Program-made: the position numbers and the translations under genes
Notes under the pieces: model-generated
Told to the model about the DNA's origin: nothing
What the model saw: the letters and a program-made list of their open reading frames with translations, nothing else
The model's database searches: none
Shown: positions 15,230-23,885 of the stretch, piece by piece
Position numbering within the stretch: the first letter of the stretch is position 1
How the letters are laid out: the number at the start of each line of letters is the position of its first letter
Assembly: GCA_964487915.1 (NCBI GenBank)
Contig: CAZASN010000003.1
Location: 1 to 64,000 of the forward strand
Origin: Proruminimicrobium sp964487915
GTDB lineage: Bacteria > Elusimicrobiota > Endomicrobiia > Endomicrobiales > Endomicrobiaceae
DNA length: 64,000 nucleotides
Direction: 5' to 3'

Positions 15230-16546
15230 ATGAGTACGCAAAAATGCGAATTTCAATCGAAAGTTTTGGAGAAAAAACCTTGTGCTTTGGTAATGGAGAT
15301 AGAAATACCGAAATCAGAAACTGATACTGAACTGGAAAACATATATCAGTCTATACAGGCTACCGCAAAAGTTCCCGGTTTTAGAGCCGGTAAAGTTCCG
15401 ATGGATCTTGTAAAAAAAGAATATACGGGAATTGCAAGAGAAAAACTTGTTGAAAATATGATTAAAAAAACCGTTTTTTCTGCTCTTGAAAAAGAAAATT
15501 TTTCACCGATAGATATGCCTTCCGTAAAAGATATTAACTTTGAAGACGGCAAAAATCTGAAATATGTATTTGAGGCCGAATGCCATCCGGAAATAACCGT
15601 AAAAAATTATAAAGGTATTGATATTAAAAAAGAAAAATTAAGAGTGACGGATTCAAATATAGATGAAAATATAAATATCATGCTTGACAGAAACGCAAAA
15701 CTTGCCGTATCGGAAGACGGTATCGTAAAAAAAGACAGCTTTGTGATAGTTAATTATGAGGGTTATTATAACGGCGAAGAGATCAAAGAAATAAAAGCAA
15801 ACGATTATATGCTTGATATCGGAGCAGAAAACACTTTGGCCGGATTTAAAGAATTGATAGGAGCGAAAAAAGGCGATACAAAGGATATTTCAATTGAATA
15901 TCCGTCAGATTATCCTAACAAAACATTAGCCGGCAAAAAAGTTATATTTAAAACGACTGTGGTTGAAATAAAGAATAAGCAGCTGCCTGAGTTAAATGAT
16001 GATTTTGCAAAAGACATGGGCCTTGAAAATCTTGAAGATTTAAAGAAAAAATTAAAAGAAACTCTGGAGCAGGAAGAAATAAAAAGACAAAATTCCGAAA
16101 CTGAAAAACAAATAGTTGAGCATCTGTTAAATCACAATAAATTTGACGTTCCTTCAGCAATGATTGCCCAGCAAAAGGAATATTTAATAAAAAGAATGTC
16201 GGAATATATGAAAAATCAGGGAGCTCCCGGAGATTACGTAGCAAAACAAATTGAATCCAATCAGGAAAAATATAACGATGAAGCCGAAAAAAACGTAAGG
16301 TTGTCATATATTCTGAATTCCATTTACACAACCGAGAAACTTGAAGTTTCAGAACAGGATTTGGAAGCCGAAAAACAAAAGATGTTTGATTCAAATCCTA
16401 CAAGAAAAGATGAAGTAGAAAAATATTTTAAAGAACACAAAAACAATATATCGGCTTCAATGAAAGAAGAAAAATTATTTAAATTTTTAACCGATAACGC
16501 AAAAGTTACCGAAAGCGAAAAAGATATGCCTGTAAAAGTAAAATAG
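15230..16546 (+). CDS. tig: Trigger factor chaperone
   Basis: A 438-residue ribosome-bound chaperone and peptidyl-prolyl isomerase. The N-terminal ribosome-docking region has PGFRAGKVPMDLVKKEY (residues 41-57), equivalent to the GFRxGKxP signature. A FKBP-type domain covers about 155-240 (GYYNGEEIKEI ... LAGFKELIGAKKGD). The long C-terminal part is helical and charged. Good GAGGGG site. Leads the quality-control operon tig-clpP-clpX-lon. Confidence 0.95.
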   Translation: MSTQKCEFQSKVLEKKPCALVMEIEIPKSETDTELENIYQSIQATAKVPGFRAGKVPMDLVKKEYTGIAREKLVENMIKKTVFSALEKENFSPIDMPSVKDINFEDGKNLKYVFEAECHPEITVKNYKGIDIKKEKLRVTDSNIDENINIMLDRNAKLAVSEDGIVKKDSFVIVNYEGYYNGEEIKEIKANDYMLDIGAENTLAGFKELIGAKKGDTKDISIEYPSDYPNKTLAGKKVIFKTTVVEIKNKQLPELNDDFAKDMGLENLEDLKKKLKETLEQEEIKRQNSETEKQIVEHLLNHNKFDVPSAMIAQQKEYLIKRMSEYMKNQGAPGDYVAKQIESNQEKYNDEAEKNVRLSYILNSIYTTEKLEVSEQDLEAEKQKMFDSNPTRKDEVEKYFKEHKNNISASMKEEKLFKFLTDNAKVTESEKDMPVKVK

Positions 16547-16555
16547 GAGGCTAGA

Positions 16556-17164
16556 ATGCCGAATTTTATACCTACGGTTATAGACAAAAGCGGAAATACT
16601 TCAGTCGGATATGATATTTATTCCAGATTACTGAAAGACAGGGTAATTTTCGTAGGCGGACATGAAGGAGCCGTTACGACAGATTCCGCAAATTCTCTTA
16701 TCGCCCAGCTTTTATTTCTTGATGCGGAAGACAATACTAAAGATATAAATTTGTATATTAACTGTCCGGGCGGTATGGTCACTGCCGGACTTGCCGTTTA
16801 TGACACAATGCAATATATAAAAAGCCCTATTACCACTATCTGCATGGGTATGGCAATGTCTTTCGGAGCAGTGCTTCTTGCGGCAGGCACAAAGGGAAAA
16901 AGATACGCATTGCAGCATTCAAGAATAATGATTCACCAGCCTCTTATTTACGGCGGCGGCATTTCCGGAACCGTATCGGATATAGATATTGAAACCAAAG
17001 AATTGGTTTTAACAAAAGAAAAATTATCGGTAATTATTGCAAACCACACCGGACAAACAAAAGAACAAGTAATGTCCGATACCGAAAGAAATTATTATAT
17101 GTCAGCGGAAGAGGCAAAAAATTACGGAATAATAGACGAAGTCATAATACCGGGGAAAAAATAA
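16556..17164 (+). CDS. clpP: ATP-dependent Clp protease proteolytic subunit
   Basis: A 202-residue serine protease forming the double-heptamer chamber. The catalytic residues are Ser102 in GMAMSFGAVLL, His127 in RIMIHQP and Asp175 in SDTERNYYMSA. Length matches the family and the spacing Ser-His of 25 residues is standard. An AGGAGG site lies six bases before the ATG. It precedes clpX by one base between stop and start regions, so the partner subunits are made together. Confidence 0.97.
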   Translation: MPNFIPTVIDKSGNTSVGYDIYSRLLKDRVIFVGGHEGAVTTDSANSLIAQLLFLDAEDNTKDINLYINCPGGMVTAGLAVYDTMQYIKSPITTICMGMAMSFGAVLLAAGTKGKRYALQHSRIMIHQPLIYGGGISGTVSDIDIETKELVLTKEKLSVIIANHTGQTKEQVMSDTERNYYMSAEEAKNYGIIDEVIIPGKK

Positions 17165-17165
17165 T

Positions 17166-18416
17166 ATGGAAAAAGATACGGAACAAAAATGTCTTTTTTG
17201 CGGCAAACCTAAATCCAAAGGCAAAAGATTTGTCGGCGGAGGAGGGACTATAATTTGTTCCGACTGCATAAAAAGTTCAAATGAAATTTTAAACCGTCTT
17301 GAACAATCCGAAACTGTGGAATCTTTAAAAAAAGTTCCAAAACCAAAAGAAATAAAAAAGATATTGGACAGTTACGTAATAGGGCAGGAACAGGCAAAAA
17401 AAATATTATCGGTCGCAGTTTATAATCATTACAGAAGAATAGAAAACAGCCCGTCAAACACCGACGTAGAACTGCAAAAATCAAACGTGCTGCTGATAGG
17501 CCCGACAGGAACCGGTAAAACCTTACTTGCGCAAACGCTTGCAAAAATGCTTGATGTTCCTTTTGCCATTACCGACGCAACGACTTTGACGGAAGCCGGC
17601 TATGTAGGGGAAGACGTTGAAAATATTCTTTTAAGACTCTTGCAAAACGCGAATTTTGACATTAAAAAAGCCCAAAGAGGAATAATTTATATAGACGAAA
17701 TAGATAAAATTTCAAGAAAATCGGAAACTCCCACAATAACAAGAGACGTTTCCGGAGAAGGAGTTCAGCAGGCTTTGCTGAAAATAATAGAAGGTACGGT
17801 TGCAAATGTTCCCCCGCAGGGTGGAAGAAAACATCCCCAGCAGGAATTTATACAGATAGATACGACAAATATATTATTTATATGCGGCGGAGCTTTTGAC
17901 GGTTTGGAAAAAATTATTGAAACGAGAATGAACAAAAAAACAGTCGGATTTTTAAACGGCAAAGAAAATTTAAACAATGAAGAAAAATTAAAGAACAAAG
18001 ATAAAATATTCGCGAACGTTGAAACTCAGGATTTAATCAAATACGGACTTATACCGGAACTTGTAGGAAGGCTTCCTGTCATATCAACGTTAAATCACTT
18101 AACAGTAGAAGATTTTATTCATATTTTAACCGAACCGAAAAATTCGCTTGTAAAACAATATACAAAAATTTTTAAACAGGAAAATATTGAACTTGTTTTT
18201 GAAAATGAAGCCTTGCGAGAAATAGCTTCTCTTGCGATAAAAAGAAAATCCGGAGCAAGAGGATTAAGATCAATGATTGAAAACATTCTTATGGAAACAA
18301 TGTTTGACAAATTTCAGGAAAATAGAGTAATAAAGTGTATCGTTGACGCGGATACAGTACTTAAAAATAATCAGCCGAAATATGTTTATAAAGACGGAAC
18401 GAAGGAGAGCGCATGA
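17166..18416 (+). CDS. clpX: Clp protease ATP-binding subunit ClpX
   Basis: A 416-residue AAA+ unfoldase. Residues 9-38 form the zinc-binding domain with cysteines in CLFCGKP and IICSDC. Walker A GPTGTGKT is near 117-124, Walker B IIYIDEIDK near 177-185, followed by SGEGVQQALLKIIEGT and the arginine-finger segment ELVGRLP. It feeds tagged substrates into ClpP. Its stop overlaps the lon start by four bases (ATGA), showing translational coupling. Confidence 0.97.
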   Translation: MEKDTEQKCLFCGKPKSKGKRFVGGGGTIICSDCIKSSNEILNRLEQSETVESLKKVPKPKEIKKILDSYVIGQEQAKKILSVAVYNHYRRIENSPSNTDVELQKSNVLLIGPTGTGKTLLAQTLAKMLDVPFAITDATTLTEAGYVGEDVENILLRLLQNANFDIKKAQRGIIYIDEIDKISRKSETPTITRDVSGEGVQQALLKIIEGTVANVPPQGGRKHPQQEFIQIDTTNILFICGGAFDGLEKIIETRMNKKTVGFLNGKENLNNEEKLKNKDKIFANVETQDLIKYGLIPELVGRLPVISTLNHLTVEDFIHILTEPKNSLVKQYTKIFKQENIELVFENEALREIASLAIKRKSGARGLRSMIENILMETMFDKFQENRVIKCIVDADTVLKNNQPKYVYKDGTKESA

Positions 18417-20788
18417 GCGAATTAGATAAAGTGGCAAGTGAAGGCAATTTGCAGGATATTCCTAAAATGTTACCCATGCTGCCCGTCAGGGACATAGTCA
18501 TTTTTCCGGCGATGGTCCTGCCCTTGGCTGTCGGAAGAGAAAAATCCATAAGAGCTTTGGAAGAAACGATGACCGGCAACAGATTAATATTTGTCGTCAC
18601 TCAGAAAAACTTACAAATAGAAGATCCCACTCCGGACGATATATATAAAATAGGCACGGTATGCGAAATTTTGCAAATGCTCAAAATGCCCGACGGCACG
18701 TTAAAAATACTTATTGAATGTATCGCAAGGGCCGAATGGACGGAATTTAAATTAAACGACAAAGGCTACGTTGAAGTAGGACTAAGCGTTTTTGACGATA
18801 TTACCGATAAAACGCCGGAAATAGAAGCAATAATGAGAAGAACAGTTTCTTTGTTTGAGCAGTATGTTAAATTAAATCCGAGAATGCCTATGGAAATTTC
18901 AATATCCGTTTCCAATATTCAGGAACCGTCAAAACTGGCGGATACTATCGCCTCGCATATATCAATAAAGAATAATGAAAAACAGACTATATTGGAAGCC
19001 ACTAACCCCGAAAAGAGGCTTAATAAAATAATCCAGATTTTAAATGCAGAAATAGAAATTTTAAACATTGAACGCAGAATACAAAACAGAGTCAGAACGC
19101 AGATAGAAAAAAACCAGAAAGAATATTATCTTAACGAGCAAATGAAAGCCATTCAAAAAGAGCTGAAACAAAAAGACGATAATTCAAAAGAGATAGACGA
19201 ACTGAGAGAAAAGGTAAAAGCAAGTTCTATGTCCAAACAGGCAAGAGAAATAGCCGAAAAAGAGCTTGCCAGAATGGAAAAAATGATGCCGATGTCTCCT
19301 GAGGCAAGCGTAATAAGAACCTATGTTGAATGGCTTCTTGACATTCCATGGCAGCATCTTACTGAAGACAACCTTGATTTAATAAGAGCCAAAGAAATAC
19401 TTGACGAAGACCATTACGGTCTTGAAAAAGTCAAAGAAAGAGTAATTGAATACTTGGCGGTATTATCTAGAGTAAAAAAAATAAAGGGCCCTATTTTGTG
19501 TTTTATAGGTCCTCCGGGAGTAGGTAAAACCTCAATAGCAAAATCAGTTGCAAGAAGTCTCGGAAGAAGTCTGGTAAGAATTTCCATGGGAGGCGTAAAA
19601 GACGAAGCCGAGATCAGAGGGCACAGAAGAACGTATATCGGCTCAATGCCCGGAAAAATAATACAATCCATGAAAAAAGCCGGGTCAAGCAATCCTGTTT
19701 TCGTTTTGGACGAAATAGATAAAATGGGCAGCGACTGGAGAGGAGATCCTTCTTCCGCTCTGCTTGAAGTTCTTGATCCTGAACAAAACTATTCTTTTAA
19801 CGATCATTATCTTGACGTAGATTATGACTTATCCGACGTTATGTTCATAACTACGGCAAATACGCTTAACAATATACCGACTACTTTGTTGGACAGACTT
19901 GAAGTTATCAGATTTTCCGGTTATACCGATGAAGAAAAACTTTCTATTGCGATAAAATATTTAATTCCTAAACAGATAAAAGACCATGGTCTGAAAGAAA
20001 GCGAACTTTCAATAAAAGATGATGCCATAAAAGTTATAATATCCAGCTATACACATGAAGCCGGCGTAAGAAATTTAAACAGAGAAATAGCAAATCTCTG
20101 CAGAAAAATCGCAAAACAGCTTTCATTGGAAAAAGATAAAAAAACAATTACGATAACATCGGACAATGTTGAAACTTATCTCGGTATTCCGCATTATGAA
20201 AGAGACAGAATCGCCGAAAACGACATAGGAGTGGTAACGGGTCTTGCATGGACGGAAGTCGGAGGAGAAACTCTGACGATTGAAGTCAATAAAATGAAAG
20301 GCAAAGGAATGCTCAATCTTACCGGAAAACTCGGAGACGTAATGAAAGAGTCCGTTCAGGCCGCCCTTACGTATGTAAAATCTTCCGCTCAAAAACTGGG
20401 CATTAAAGATGATATTTTTAAAGACACTGATTTTCACGTACACGTACCGGAAGGAGCAGTTCCGAAAGACGGTCCTAGCGCAGGACTTGCAATGGCCACG
20501 GCGCTTGCTTCTGTCTGCATGAATATTCCGGTTAAGAAAAAAATAGCAATGACGGGCGAAATAACTTTAAGAGGAAGAGCGCTTGCAATCGGCGGTTTAA
20601 AAGAAAAAGTTCTGGCAGCTTACAGAGAGGGAATAACTACGGTATTATTTCCCATAGGCAACAAAAAAGATTTGGCCGATATTCCTGAAAATGTCAAGAA
20701 AAAAATCACAATGATTCCGGTTAAGCATATGGACGAAGTAATAGACATAGTTTTTGAAAGAAAAAAATATAAAAACAAAACAAAATGA
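18413..20788 (+). CDS. lon: ATP-dependent protease Lon
   Basis: A 791-residue protease with an N-terminal substrate-recognition domain (LPMLPVRDIVIFPAMVLPL start), an AAA+ domain with Walker A GPPGVGKTSIAKS and Walker B VFVLDEIDKM, and a C-terminal serine protease domain with Ser689 in KDGPSAGLAMATAL and the dyad lysine at about 732 in GGLKEK. This is the bacterial LonA layout. The stop overlaps the next gene by four bases (ATGA), although that gene encodes an unrelated membrane protein. Confidence 0.97.
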   Translation: MSELDKVASEGNLQDIPKMLPMLPVRDIVIFPAMVLPLAVGREKSIRALEETMTGNRLIFVVTQKNLQIEDPTPDDIYKIGTVCEILQMLKMPDGTLKILIECIARAEWTEFKLNDKGYVEVGLSVFDDITDKTPEIEAIMRRTVSLFEQYVKLNPRMPMEISISVSNIQEPSKLADTIASHISIKNNEKQTILEATNPEKRLNKIIQILNAEIEILNIERRIQNRVRTQIEKNQKEYYLNEQMKAIQKELKQKDDNSKEIDELREKVKASSMSKQAREIAEKELARMEKMMPMSPEASVIRTYVEWLLDIPWQHLTEDNLDLIRAKEILDEDHYGLEKVKERVIEYLAVLSRVKKIKGPILCFIGPPGVGKTSIAKSVARSLGRSLVRISMGGVKDEAEIRGHRRTYIGSMPGKIIQSMKKAGSSNPVFVLDEIDKMGSDWRGDPSSALLEVLDPEQNYSFNDHYLDVDYDLSDVMFITTANTLNNIPTTLLDRLEVIRFSGYTDEEKLSIAIKYLIPKQIKDHGLKESELSIKDDAIKVIISSYTHEAGVRNLNREIANLCRKIAKQLSLEKDKKTITITSDNVETYLGIPHYERDRIAENDIGVVTGLAWTEVGGETLTIEVNKMKGKGMLNLTGKLGDVMKESVQAALTYVKSSAQKLGIKDDIFKDTDFHVHVPEGAVPKDGPSAGLAMATALASVCMNIPVKKKIAMTGEITLRGRALAIGGLKEKVLAAYREGITTVLFPIGNKKDLADIPENVKKKITMIPVKHMDEVIDIVFERKKYKNKTK

Positions 20789-22179
20789 CAAAAATTTTCA
20801 ACTTGTTTGAAAAATATGTGCTCGAAAAACTACCGCAAATTACATTTGTATCTTTGACGGTAGTTTTTTTTGTTAATGCTTTTTATAATATTGCTCTTTT
20901 AAATGACGGGACTTTTAACTTTGCAAATATTTTATTAAATACTTTGTGGACTGAAGAAAGATTTTTTGCAACTTTTATAGTAAATCTTCCTATGATTATT
21001 GCAATAAAATTAGGCAGCACAGATTTTAATTTATTTATAATTTTACAGGGTTTTTGGTTCTTTTTTATAACTTTAATATGTCTTTTTACGGCATATATAA
21101 ATATACCCTCAAAAAATAAAGATCACTTTCAATTTGTTCTATTATCTTATTTGATTACCATGAATTTTGTGGGAGCATTTATTTCAAGCAAAAGTTTTAT
21201 TTGCGCGGGCTTATATTGGATAATCGCCGTAATATTTATATTTGAAGATTTCAACAAAATTACGTATAAAAAATTATCATTGCTTCTGGTTGTTTCATTC
21301 TTATTGATAAAAAATTACGAATGGAATGTTATTTTTGTCTCATTACTTGCAGTTTATCATATATTTAAAATAAAAATGCTTAACGCCGATATGAAAATAT
21401 CAAAAGAAATATTCTTATATATGATATTTTTTATATTTTTATTAACAATTTCTTTATTTATAAAAAATTTCGCATCAGATCAAGATTTTTTTATTTATAT
21501 AGCAAAAAATCCTCTGATTGAAGCGTTTAAAGGCTGGAAACCGTTTCAGTTCTTGATAACTTTTGCGATTATTGCGTTAATTTTTTCGTTATCATTTTTT
21601 AAAAATAGAAACAAACTCTTATTTGCTGTTTTAATTTCATGTTTTTCATGTTTGCTGTTGTTGCTTATAAAATATAATTTTCTCTATGCCATAGCTACAT
21701 ACAGATTATTGAATTTTTTTGTTCCGTTATTTTTTTCAGTTTCGCTTTTTTTAGTTTTCAAAAAAAATATTTTTGTTAATTTTAAAATAATAAAGATTCT
21801 AAATATGATTCTGCTTTTATTTTTTATAATAAATATATCTGTCATCGCTCATAATTGGAATAAAAGCCTTAATAACGCATTTGCGGTTTTAAACAGAAGC
21901 ACAGGCATTGTGAACGCCGAAGATTATCCGCTGTCTCTTCAGGAAGGATTTCAACTTCATATGTGGATTTCAATTATTATACAGAAACAAAGAAATATAT
22001 ATTATATTGAATCTGTCTTCGGGAACTTTGATCCTAAAAAACCAAAAAATGACGAAGCGTTAAAAAAATTAAAAGATATTTTATATATGCCCGATCTCAG
22101 GAAATTCGGAATAATTTACAGCGATGATTTATTGAAAAAAATACAAGAAAATAGTAAACTAAATTCTAAAATCAGTTAA
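20785..22179 (+). CDS. Polytopic membrane protein of unknown function, paralogue of 54156-55484
   Basis: A 464-residue protein with about eleven hydrophobic segments and a soluble C-terminal tail of roughly 90 residues. I do not recognise the family. It is clearly related to the minus-strand gene at 54156-55484: both have an ER[FY]F-T motif (here ERFFATF near residues 53-59), a Y[IL]NIP-KNK loop, a DF-K-followed LSL segment, a YR[LM][LI]N motif late in the membrane part, and end with a KFGI--DD sequence. The layout, with an acidic first loop and a soluble tail, suggests a GT-C-like transferase or a lipid-linked glycan enzyme, but no catalytic residue can be named. It overlaps lon by four bases. 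Confidence 0.7.
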   Translation: MTKIFNLFEKYVLEKLPQITFVSLTVVFFVNAFYNIALLNDGTFNFANILLNTLWTEERFFATFIVNLPMIIAIKLGSTDFNLFIILQGFWFFFITLICLFTAYINIPSKNKDHFQFVLLSYLITMNFVGAFISSKSFICAGLYWIIAVIFIFEDFNKITYKKLSLLLVVSFLLIKNYEWNVIFVSLLAVYHIFKIKMLNADMKISKEIFLYMIFFIFLLTISLFIKNFASDQDFFIYIAKNPLIEAFKGWKPFQFLITFAIIALIFSLSFFKNRNKLLFAVLISCFSCLLLLLIKYNFLYAIATYRLLNFFVPLFFSVSLFLVFKKNIFVNFKIIKILNMILLLFFIINISVIAHNWNKSLNNAFAVLNRSTGIVNAEDYPLSLQEGFQLHMWISIIIQKQRNIYYIESVFGNFDPKKPKNDEALKKLKDILYMPDLRKFGIIYSDDLLKKIQENSKLNSKIS

Positions 22180-22236
22180 ACATTAAAACAAAAAGCGCCA
22201 ATATGCAATTTTATTAAATAATAAAAGAGGATTAAA

Positions 22237-23814
22237 ATGTACAAAATTTTAATGACTTACGACAGCCAGGAAGGATTAGATGAATTATTGAAACACCCGG
22301 AATTTAAAATTGAAGTATCTAACAAACCGTCTCCGGAAAAATTTAAAGAAATAATAAAAAATTATGACGGTCTTTTAATACGCTCGGAAGTAAAAGTCAC
22401 TGCCGACATTATTGAAGCGGCCGATAAACTAAAATTTATAGGAAGAGCCGGAACCGGCGTAGACAATGTAGATAAAAATGCCGCAACCCAAAAAGGAATA
22501 GTAGTGGCTAATGTTCCTGGCGGCAATACGATTTCAGCAGCCGAACATACAATAGGGCTGATGCTTTCTCTGGCAAGAAATATCCCTGAAGCGCATAAAT
22601 CCCTTAAATTAAAAAAATGGGACAGAAAAAACTTCATGGGCTGTGAAATGCAGGGAAAAACTCTCGGTCTTATAGGTCTTGGCAGAATAGGCACCGAAGT
22701 CGCAAAAAGAATGATAGCATTCGGTATGAAAGTAATCGCTTATGATCCTTTTGCAAATTCGGAAATAGCTTCAAGCTACGGCATAAAAATTAAATCGCTT
22801 GACGAAGTTTACGCGCAGGCCGATTATATTTCTCTTCATTCTCCTTTAAACGATTCAACTAAAGGAATGATTAACGCGGAATCCATCAAAAAAATGAAAA
22901 AAGGCGTATGCATAATAAACTGCGCAAGAGGACCTATTATAAACGAAAAAGATCTGTCGGACGCTATAAAAGCAGGACAGGTAAAAGGAGCGGCTCTTGA
23001 CGTTTTTGCAAAAGAACCTCCCGAAGACTGGACGATCATTGAAACGGACAATGTAGTGGTAACCCCTCATTTGGCTGCTTCAACGGAAGAAGCGCAGATT
23101 AAGATAGCCGAAGAAATGAGCGGGGTAATAATAGATTACTTTACGAAAGGATTAATAAGAAATGCCGTTAACGTTCCTACTGTTGACTGGGAAACTTACA
23201 AAAAACTTGTTCCTTACATTGATTTATCCGATAAAATCGGCGCTTTTCAGGGACAGACAATAGACGGCGGAATATCAGAAATAGAAATTACTTATCAGGG
23301 AATTATTTCAACTTTAAACACCAGTTCTCTTACGGTCGCTTATTTAAAAGGTATTTTAAGCCAGATTCTTGATTTAAAAGTTAATTTTGTAAACGCGCCT
23401 TCAGTAGCAAAAGAAAGGGGAATAAAAATAAAAGAAGCTCTTATAAGAGACTGTTCCGACTATTCCGGATTAATTATCGCAAAAGTAAAAACATCAAAAG
23501 GCGAATACTCAATATCGGGAACTCTGTTTGATAAAAACCAGAGAATAATTGAAATTAACGGACTTGCAGTTGACGTAATGCCTTCGGGGAACAAAATATT
23601 CATAACAAACACCGATAAACCCGGCGTAATCGGCAAACTCGGCACCGTAATAGGCGCCGCAAACGTCAATATTGCGGGTATGACAGTCGGCAGAAAACAA
23701 ATAGGAAAAGAAGCTATAACAATAGTTGAAGTTGACAGTTCGGTATCAAATGATTTAATTGATAAAATATCAAAAATTGAAGGCGTAACAAAAGTTAAAA
23801 ATGTTTCTCTTTAA
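22237..23814 (+). CDS. serA: D-3-phosphoglycerate dehydrogenase
   Basis: A 525-residue enzyme, first step of serine synthesis. The substrate domain has RAGTGVDNVD near residues 70-79; the NAD-binding loop is GLIGLGRIGTEVA (about 146-158); the catalytic region shows NCARGPI and HLAASTEEAQ. Residues 310-450 form the intervening domain and the last 75 the ACT domain (NTDKPGVIGKLGTVIG), so this is the long form with likely serine feedback. AGAGG site. Bounded downstream by a strong terminator. Confidence 0.96.
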   Translation: MYKILMTYDSQEGLDELLKHPEFKIEVSNKPSPEKFKEIIKNYDGLLIRSEVKVTADIIEAADKLKFIGRAGTGVDNVDKNAATQKGIVVANVPGGNTISAAEHTIGLMLSLARNIPEAHKSLKLKKWDRKNFMGCEMQGKTLGLIGLGRIGTEVAKRMIAFGMKVIAYDPFANSEIASSYGIKIKSLDEVYAQADYISLHSPLNDSTKGMINAESIKKMKKGVCIINCARGPIINEKDLSDAIKAGQVKGAALDVFAKEPPEDWTIIETDNVVVTPHLAASTEEAQIKIAEEMSGVIIDYFTKGLIRNAVNVPTVDWETYKKLVPYIDLSDKIGAFQGQTIDGGISEIEITYQGIISTLNTSSLTVAYLKGILSQILDLKVNFVNAPSVAKERGIKIKEALIRDCSDYSGLIIAKVKTSKGEYSISGTLFDKNQRIIEINGLAVDVMPSGNKIFITNTDKPGVIGKLGTVIGAANVNIAGMTVGRKQIGKEAITIVEVDSSVSNDLIDKISKIEGVTKVKNVSL

Positions 23815-23831
23815 TTTTTAAAAATAAAAAT

Positions 23832-23868
23832 AAAAAACCGGCGAATTATACGTTTCGCCGGTTTTTTT
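23832..23868 (+). terminator. Intrinsic terminator after serA
   Basis: Stem CCGGCGAA/TTCGCCGG (23838-23845 with 23854-23861), extended by A6 and T6 runs (23832-23837 with 23862-23867), eight-base loop. A-rich on one side and T-rich on the other, so it can work in both directions. Confidence 0.9.
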
Positions 23869-23871
23869 ATG

Positions 23872-23877
23872 TATAAT
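23872..23877 (+). promoter_or_regulatory. -10 box eight bases before the start codon
   Basis: TATAAT at 23872-23877, only four bases after the serA terminator and eight before the ATG at 23886. The expected transcription start is at or one or two bases before the ATG, and there is no Shine-Dalgarno sequence, so this gene may be read from a leaderless mRNA. The -35 position falls in the terminator and is not a good match. Confidence 0.45.
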
Positions 23878-23885
23878 AACTGCAT

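Noticed and set aside
22180..22236. Possible riboswitch before serA
   Set aside because: The gap is only 57 bases, AT-rich, and shows no conserved riboswitch core; the same holds for the purA leader apart from one small hairpin.
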